Made by a program: the position numbers and the translations under genes
Assembly: GCA_016716475.1 (NCBI GenBank)
Contig: JADJWG010000002.1
Coordinates: forward strand, 1,364,001 to 1,428,000
DNA length: 64,000 nt
Source: Phycisphaerales bacterium
GTDB taxonomy: Bacteria; Planctomycetota; Phycisphaerae; UBA1845; Fen-1342
Reading direction: 5' to 3'
In this document: in pieces, positions 59,621 to 64,000 of the stretch
How the letters are laid out: the number at the start of each line of letters is the position of its first letter
Numbering within the stretch: the stretch's first letter is position 1
Notes under the pieces: generated by a model
Told to the model about the DNA's origin: nothing
The model's database searches: none
Seen by the model: the letters and a program-made list of their open reading frames with translations, nothing else

Positions 59621-60778
59621 CTACTGGATCAAGTCGTTGGGGCGAACGTCGGAGTTCATTCCTTCAGCCGTCCGCACCCGCGCGCCCTTCGGGTACCAGA
59701 ACTGCGGATTGCGCGAAGCCCGGTCTGTCAGCCGCAGAACCGAACCATCAAAAAACATCGCGTTGATCGTTCCGCGGTTGTCGGGGCCGGCTCCCGAGGT
59801 CGAAACCCGCGCACCGCCATGCCGGTAGCTCAAGGGAAGATTCGCACCGTTCGAAGGACTTGCGCGTGTCACGGTCCGGCCGTCGTAGGTGCGGGTCCCG
59901 GCGCGCACGCCGTACGATGTGTCACCGAACCACCAGGCCCCAGAACTCCCGAATGCACCGAAGAAATAGGGTTCCGGGCTCGGGTCGAAGTCATTCAACC
60001 CCCCGGCGTCGAGGTAGCGGTGACCGTCGGCCGCCGCGATCTTGCGGGCCGGGTTACCAATCCGGTTAAGTTGCGACTTGTAGGTCTCGTGCTGAACTTC
60101 CCAGGAATTGGGCGGTGCCGTGAGCGCCAGGATGTGGAAGGCGGTGTTGCGCTCATGACGTGCCAGCGTAATTCCGTTGGTCGGGCTCATGGAGTTGGAA
60201 TCGTTATAACGCGTGCCCCAGTATTGGAAATGGGACGGCATCAGGTAGCTGCACGCCGACCAATCATTCGGCGTCGCTACGAAATCGGCGCGATCCTGCG
60301 ACGCGGCGAGACCGGCAGGATAGAACACCGTCCGCACGGTCTTCTGCGAAGGACAGCGGAAGGTATTGAACATCTCGCGGAAGCGATCGGCACGCTTCGC
60401 GGGCAGCTCGAGACTGTTGGCCATCGACGGCGTCATCCAGTCCCAGCTCTGCACCGGGAGCTTGGAGTCATTGAAGGCGCCCGGGACGCCGATCTTCGCG
60501 CGGATCGCCACACCGGAGGTGTTGATCCCGGGAATCCAGTCTTTGTTTTCGGCAAAATAGGCCGCCATGCCGGTGCCGAGGTCGCGCAACCGCTGACCAC
60601 ACACCACCGCCCGGGCCTGTTCCCGCGCCATGCCCAAGCTCGGCAACAGGATGGACATGAGCAGCGCAATGATCGCCACCACGACCAGCAGTTCGATCAG
60701 CGTGAACGCTGACTGCCGCGACGGGGCGCTAAGGTTGCCGCGGTTCCTTGAGCACTTCGAACGTGTTGGGGTCGACAT
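59621..60778 (-). CDS. Prepilin-like (type II secretion / pseudopilin) protein
   Basis: 385 residues. The N-terminal prepilin leader is unusually long (24 residues, basic) before SAFTLIELLVVVAIIALLMSILLPSLGMAREQAR, the type IV pilin-type cleavage site and membrane helix. The mature part, about 330 residues, has a planctomycete pattern: VVCGQRLRDLGTGMAAYFAENKDWIPG, then HGGARVSTSGAGPDNRGTINAMFFDGSVLRL. Similar proteins occur in many copies in planctomycetes and are exported to the envelope or outside; function is mostly unknown. Its start overlaps the preceding small gene by 50 bp. Confidence 0.85.
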   Translation of the reverse strand: MSTPTRSKCSRNRGNLSAPSRQSAFTLIELLVVVAIIALLMSILLPSLGMAREQARAVVCGQRLRDLGTGMAAYFAENKDWIPGINTSGVAIRAKIGVPGAFNDSKLPVQSWDWMTPSMANSLELPAKRADRFREMFNTFRCPSQKTVRTVFYPAGLAASQDRADFVATPNDWSACSYLMPSHFQYWGTRYNDSNSMSPTNGITLARHERNTAFHILALTAPPNSWEVQHETYKSQLNRIGNPARKIAAADGHRYLDAGGLNDFDPSPEPYFFGAFGSSGAWWFGDTSYGVRAGTRTYDGRTVTRASPSNGANLPLSYRHGGARVSTSGAGPDNRGTINAMFFDGSVLRLTDRASRNPQFWYPKGARVRTAEGMNSDVRPNDLIQ

Positions 60779-61082
60779 ACTTGTTCACCTTGGCGACTTC
60801 GGGATCCCTGAGGAGATGGTACGCGTGCCGGCGAGCCGCCCGCAGTACCCCGTTATCGTCTTCGACCGGAAGCAGGGTCCGCTCTCCGGTCGCCGGATTC
60901 TCACCTGGAAGGATGGTGGGAATCCGCTCGTATGCAATCTGGACGATCTTGCCCGTGGAGATGTCCACGTAGCGGATGCTTGACGGTAACAGTGACGGCT
61001 GGCGTACGAAGAAAAAATAGACCGCCGCAGCCCCTGTCAGGAGGACGATTGCCAGCACCAGTTTGCCTGTCTGAGGGCTCAT
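60729..61082 (-). CDS. Small single-helix membrane protein next to the pseudopilin gene
   Basis: 117 residues from the ATG at 61082, after a GAGCGAG purine stretch. One hydrophobic segment (LVLAIVLLTGAAAVYFFFV, about 8-26) anchors it; the remainder is outside: RYVDISTGKIVQIAYERIPTILPGENPATGERTLLPV, then RHAYHLLRDPEVAKVNKYVDPNTFEV. The type is often found beside pseudopilins in planctomycetes but no function is known. It overlaps the pseudopilin gene by 50 bp, so the two are translationally linked. Confidence 0.68.
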   Translation of the reverse strand: MSPQTGKLVLAIVLLTGAAAVYFFFVRQPSLLPSSIRYVDISTGKIVQIAYERIPTILPGENPATGERTLLPVEDDNGVLRAARRHAYHLLRDPEVAKVNKYVDPNTFEVLKEPRQP

Positions 61083-61191
61083 CTCGCGCTCTCGTCCCTT
61101 CGGACCACCATCGATCAGAAGAACGGTGCAGACGATGCAAGTGCCTGGCGAATCAAAGCAGTGCGGCGTTCGTTCCCTCACTGCACCGCTA

Positions 61192-62544
61192 CTATAGTCC
61201 ATACTCCCGGATTTTTCGATACAAGGTGCGCGTCCCAATGTCGAGCATTTTGGCCGCCTGCTCCCGGTTGCCGTTCGTCGCCTGCAGGGTCCGCTCGATC
61301 ATCATCCGCTCCACCTGCGCCATCGTCAACCCGACCATGCCGGTTGCCTGCACCGGGACGATGTCTCGCGAGCCACGAATACGTTCCGGCAGGTCATCCA
61401 GCTCGATCGGCCGGTCCCGCACCTCCACGACGAGTGTCTCGACTAAGCTGCGCAGCTCACGGATATTCCCGGGCCAGTAATGTTTTGTGAGTGCCGCTAA
61501 CGCATCGCTTGCAATTCCCTCACAATCGGTGCCATGTTCTGCATTGGCAGCACGACGAAAGTGCTCTGCCAGTAACGGGATATCCTCCCGACGCTCCCGC
61601 AAGGGCGGGACACGAATCTCGGCCTGATTCAGCCGGTAGAGCAGATCCTGCCGGAACTGCTGCACCTCGACGCGTTGATACAGATCCACGTTGGTCGCGG
61701 CCACCAGCCGCACATCCACCCGCCGCACCTCGGTCGAGCCGATGGGTGTCACTTCCCGGCGGTCGAGCACGCGCAGGAGCTTCACCTGCATGTGCAGCGG
61801 CATTTCCCCGATTTCATCCAGGAACAAGGTGCCGCCATCCGCCGCCACAAAAAACCCTTTGTGGTCACGCACCGCATCGGTGAATGCTCCGCGGACATGC
61901 CCAAAGAGCTGGCTTTCCAGCAGCGTTTCCGGAAACGCGGCGCAGTTGAGCGCGATGAACGGCTTATTCTTTCGGTCCGAGCGTCGGTGAAGCGCCTCCG
62001 CGACCAGTTCCTTGCCCGTCCCGGTCTCACCCAGGATCAGCACCGTAAGCTTGCTAGGTGCAACTTTCTCGATCCGCCCAAAGATCGTGCGCATCGAGCG
62101 CGCCGCCCCGATCAGTCCTTCGAACGGCGCTGCATCCTGTCCGGCCAGGGTCTCCTGCAGCAACCGCGATTCCCGCCGGCTGATCGCCTTCCGCGCCAGC
62201 TCGTCGATGGTGCGCAGTTTCTCCTCGAGGGGCGCGCTCGCCGGCAGGTGAGCGACCGGTATCCGGGCACTCCACCCGGCCGGGGACTCCCCCACGATCA
62301 GCAGCGCAGCATCTCTGGCCACACCGTCGAGCAACCCTGCGAGCGGTTCGCCAGCGGGCTCGCCTCCCACGGTTGCGCGCGTCACGACGACATCCGGTGC
62401 CCGGGTCCGAATCGATTCCAACGCCGCGGGGACGCTTCCGACGACGCTCGCGAGGTGTCCGCTACGACTGCGCAGCGCCTCTCGCAGGCGGTTGCCCGCG
62501 TCTTCGTCTTCCGTCACCAGCAGGATAAAAGCCGTTTGAGCCAT
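61192..62544 (-). CDS. Sigma-54-dependent enhancer-binding regulator with pseudo-receiver domain
   Basis: 450 residues from the ATG at 62544. Residues 1-120 have a receiver-like fold (ILLVTEDEDAGNRLREALRS) but the phospho-acceptor position is Arg55 (DVVVTRATV), so it is probably not phosphorylated. The AAA+ domain at 140-370 has Walker A GETGTGKE at 172-179, a GAFTDA loop at 219-224 (canonical GAFTGA with Asp for Gly), Walker B LFLDEIGE and ATNVDLYQRVE. A Fis-type helix-turn-helix ends the protein (RTLQATNGNREQAAKMLDIGTRTLYRKIREYGL). It activates sigma-54 promoters. It is divergent from the next gene and 109 bp upstream of the small membrane protein gene. Confidence 0.92.
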   Translation of the reverse strand: MAQTAFILLVTEDEDAGNRLREALRSRSGHLASVVGSVPAALESIRTRAPDVVVTRATVGGEPAGEPLAGLLDGVARDAALLIVGESPAGWSARIPVAHLPASAPLEEKLRTIDELARKAISRRESRLLQETLAGQDAAPFEGLIGAARSMRTIFGRIEKVAPSKLTVLILGETGTGKELVAEALHRRSDRKNKPFIALNCAAFPETLLESQLFGHVRGAFTDAVRDHKGFFVAADGGTLFLDEIGEMPLHMQVKLLRVLDRREVTPIGSTEVRRVDVRLVAATNVDLYQRVEVQQFRQDLLYRLNQAEIRVPPLRERREDIPLLAEHFRRAANAEHGTDCEGIASDALAALTKHYWPGNIRELRSLVETLVVEVRDRPIELDDLPERIRGSRDIVPVQATGMVGLTMAQVERMMIERTLQATNGNREQAAKMLDIGTRTLYRKIREYGL

Positions 62545-62787
62545 ACTTCGCTGTTGCACTCGGCCCCCGGCGGGCACCAACCAGAATACTACGCGACCCG
62601 CAGGATCGGCAAACCGAGTCCGGCTTGCAACCCCCGCACCCCCACGGGCCTGCCCCCCGATCCGGACGGCCGGTATTATGCCGCAACCGTAACAACCGAG
62701 CCGCGGTGCCCTACACTCGAAATATCGTAGCCGGCTGAGCGAATCCATGTGGAGCGGCCCGTGTCGAGGGTCGGAGGAGACGGACCC

Positions 62788-63312
62788 GTGCCCCACTTAT
62801 GCCTCTTTGGCGGAACCGTCAGCCGCCTCGATACCCAATCCAGCACGTACTTCACCGTCTTCGGCGGCACGGAAGTATTCCGTCCCCCCACTGCTCGACT
62901 GCTCGCGGACAAACGCAAGGCCGGATCGGCTCCCCGCGCCCGCCACCTGTTTATCACTTTTTGCGGCGGCACCGATCTGAATTGGCCCACCCTCGCCGAG
63001 GAGTACATCGCCCTGCGTGATACCCTCCAATCGGGCGCGCTCACCATCCATGACTGGGACCGATTGATCGGCGAAGTAGGCGGTGACGGAGGTATGCAAC
63101 TCTCATCCTTGACACTCATGGGCGCCTTCGAATCCGATACGATCCCCAGCGAATCCGCGGAACTCGATGCACTCTCGCTGCAGCGTCACCTGGGCCACAT
63201 CCCCGACGCCGCTGTGGATGTCCTGATCCTCGCGATCGGCTCCAAGGGCATTCAGCGACTTGCGGCCGTGCGCAGCGCCATCGGCACCACGCTCAGCACC
63301 GTTCGCCGCTGA
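62788..63312 (+). CDS. Unknown protein with repeated FGGT motifs (LiaF-like strands)
   Basis: 174 residues from the GTG at 62788, which has GGAGGAG at ideal distance; GTG codons at 62749 and 62761 are in frame. Three short repeats CLFGGTVSRLD, TVFGGTEVFRP and TFCGGTDLNWP resemble the stacked beta strands of LiaF / cell-wall-active-antibiotic-response C-terminal domains. The rest is helical (YIALRDTLQSGALTIHDWDRLIGEV). There is no signal peptide or helix span, so it is probably cytoplasmic. No partner histidine kinase (LiaS-like) lies next to it. Its role is unassigned. Confidence 0.6.
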   Translation: MPHLCLFGGTVSRLDTQSSTYFTVFGGTEVFRPPTARLLADKRKAGSAPRARHLFITFCGGTDLNWPTLAEEYIALRDTLQSGALTIHDWDRLIGEVGGDGGMQLSSLTLMGAFESDTIPSESAELDALSLQRHLGHIPDAAVDVLILAIGSKGIQRLAAVRSAIGTTLSTVRR

Positions 63313-63400
63313 GCCCTCAACCCTTCCTGAAAAGCAGGTTTTCACTACGCGAGACGGATGGCGCGCGTTATCATGCCGCCCGGCCGGCCCGCTGGAGTCC

Positions 63401-64000
63401 GAATGTGTTGTGGTACCACGCCCGCCGGCGCCGGGCGTTTACTTTGATCGAGCTGCTTGTCGTCGTGGCGATCATCGCCCTGCTTGCGGCTCTGCTCCTA
63501 CCCGCGCTGCGTGGGGCGCGCGATGTCAGCCGCCTCACTGTCTGCGGCAGCAACCTGCGACAGCTCGGGTACGGCATCCTGCTCTACGCCCAAGCCGAAC
63601 GCGGATTCATCCCCCGCGGACCCGACCCGCAGCACGAATTCGATTTCACCGGGCACTCCATCGCCACCAATCAACTCTGGATCGGCGCCGGCCCGTACGA
63701 TCCTGTGCCGAATCAACGCCGCTACCACGGTGCGGCCGCGATGATGCCTGCCGCACTGACGGAAACCAAGACGTACTTCTGCCCCGCCGATGACAGCTAT
63801 AATCTTGCCAACACCGCGCCCCGCATCGGTACCCACGAGCCCGCTTACGGCTCGTACGTGTATCGTCAACTCGACCAGCTCCCCCGCGCTGCTGCCGCTG
63901 GTAAACTCGACAACCTCGGCGTGAACATCGTCGCGGGTGTGCGCGTCTCAGTGGAAGTGCTTCTGCTCGACACCAACAGTCTCGGGCCGCAGCCCGGCTA
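63401..64000 (+). CDS. Prepilin-like protein, 3' end outside window
   Basis: The frame opens at the ATG at 63401 with GGAG 5 nt upstream and has no stop before the window ends, so the C-terminus is missing. After a short basic leader (CCGTTPARRRR) comes AFTLIELLVVVAIIALLAALLLPALRGARDVSR, the pilin-type cleavage site and helix, then VCGSNLRQLGYGILLYAQAERGFIPR, a planctomycete pseudopilin-type domain. At least 200 residues are present. It lies 88 bp after the FGGT protein gene in the same direction. Confidence 0.8.

Noticed and set aside
1..64000. CRISPR arrays, insertion sequences, prophage or integrase genes
   Set aside because: Reading both strands I found no direct-repeat array, transposase, integrase or phage structural gene.

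Overview
This is a GC-rich bacterial chromosome segment whose gene content points to a planctomycete, most likely of the Phycisphaerae type. The clues are secreted proteins ending in the short Asp/Asn-rich dockerin-like repeat common in that group (genes ending at 1002, 2587 and 15076), a PEP-CTERM protein with a P-A-P-G-A sorting signal, several prepilin-like proteins with the FTLIELLVVVAIIALL leader, and an ECF sigma factor next to a small membrane anti-sigma protein. I recognise no insertion sequence, prophage or CRISPR array. One tRNA gene (Thr, anticodon CGT) is present.

Layout. 1-5.8 kb: extracellular polysaccharide-related proteins (partial dockerin protein, GH16 glucanase), a NERD membrane protein, a HAD hydrolase and a PEP-CTERM protein. 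5.9-6.5 kb: biotin transporter bioY. 6.8-12.4 kb: a tightly packed set (PHP-fold hydrolase, amphi-Trp protein, PhoU-kinase fusion, ATP-grasp enzyme, HprK-like kinase, second amphi-Trp protein) that matches the poorly understood GAK (Grasp, Amphi-Trp, Kinase) system. 12.5-25.4 kb: a GHL10-type secreted hydrolase, a very large hybrid histidine kinase, DUF2237, a FecR-domain protein, two large membrane proteins and MntR. 25.5-37.4 kb: a J-domain protein, UbiB kinase with a phasin-like partner, cytochrome bd oxidase (cydAB), pyroglutamyl peptidase, two HAD enzymes, a beta-helix protein and ComM/YifB.

37.6-38.1 kb is a gene-free stretch with a near-consensus sigma-54 promoter, an upstream palindrome suited to an enhancer-binding protein, and a roughly 95-nt transcript that would fold end to end into one long hairpin closed by a U-run. 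I read it as a sigma-54-dependent small RNA, and it is the most unusual non-coding signal here.

40.9-54.4 kb: one minus-strand arginine operon, argR-argG-(P-loop protein)-argC-argF'-argB-argE-argH-carB-carA, most junctions overlapping by 4 bp. The carbamoyltransferase belongs to the N-acyl-ornithine type (Xanthomonas AOTCase / Bacteroides SOTCase), so the pathway should run through an N-acyl-citrulline that the neighbouring M20 deacylase would process. Carbamoyl phosphate comes from the same transcript, with the car genes in reversed order (B before A). 54.5-57.1 kb: feoA-feoB iron uptake. 57.2-64 kb: ECF sigma / anti-sigma / periplasmic protein, prepilin-like proteins and a sigma-54 enhancer-binding protein. 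The last gene runs off the end.

Limits: all family assignments come from reading motifs by eye, and start codons were chosen by Shine-Dalgarno spacing and family alignment from memory.
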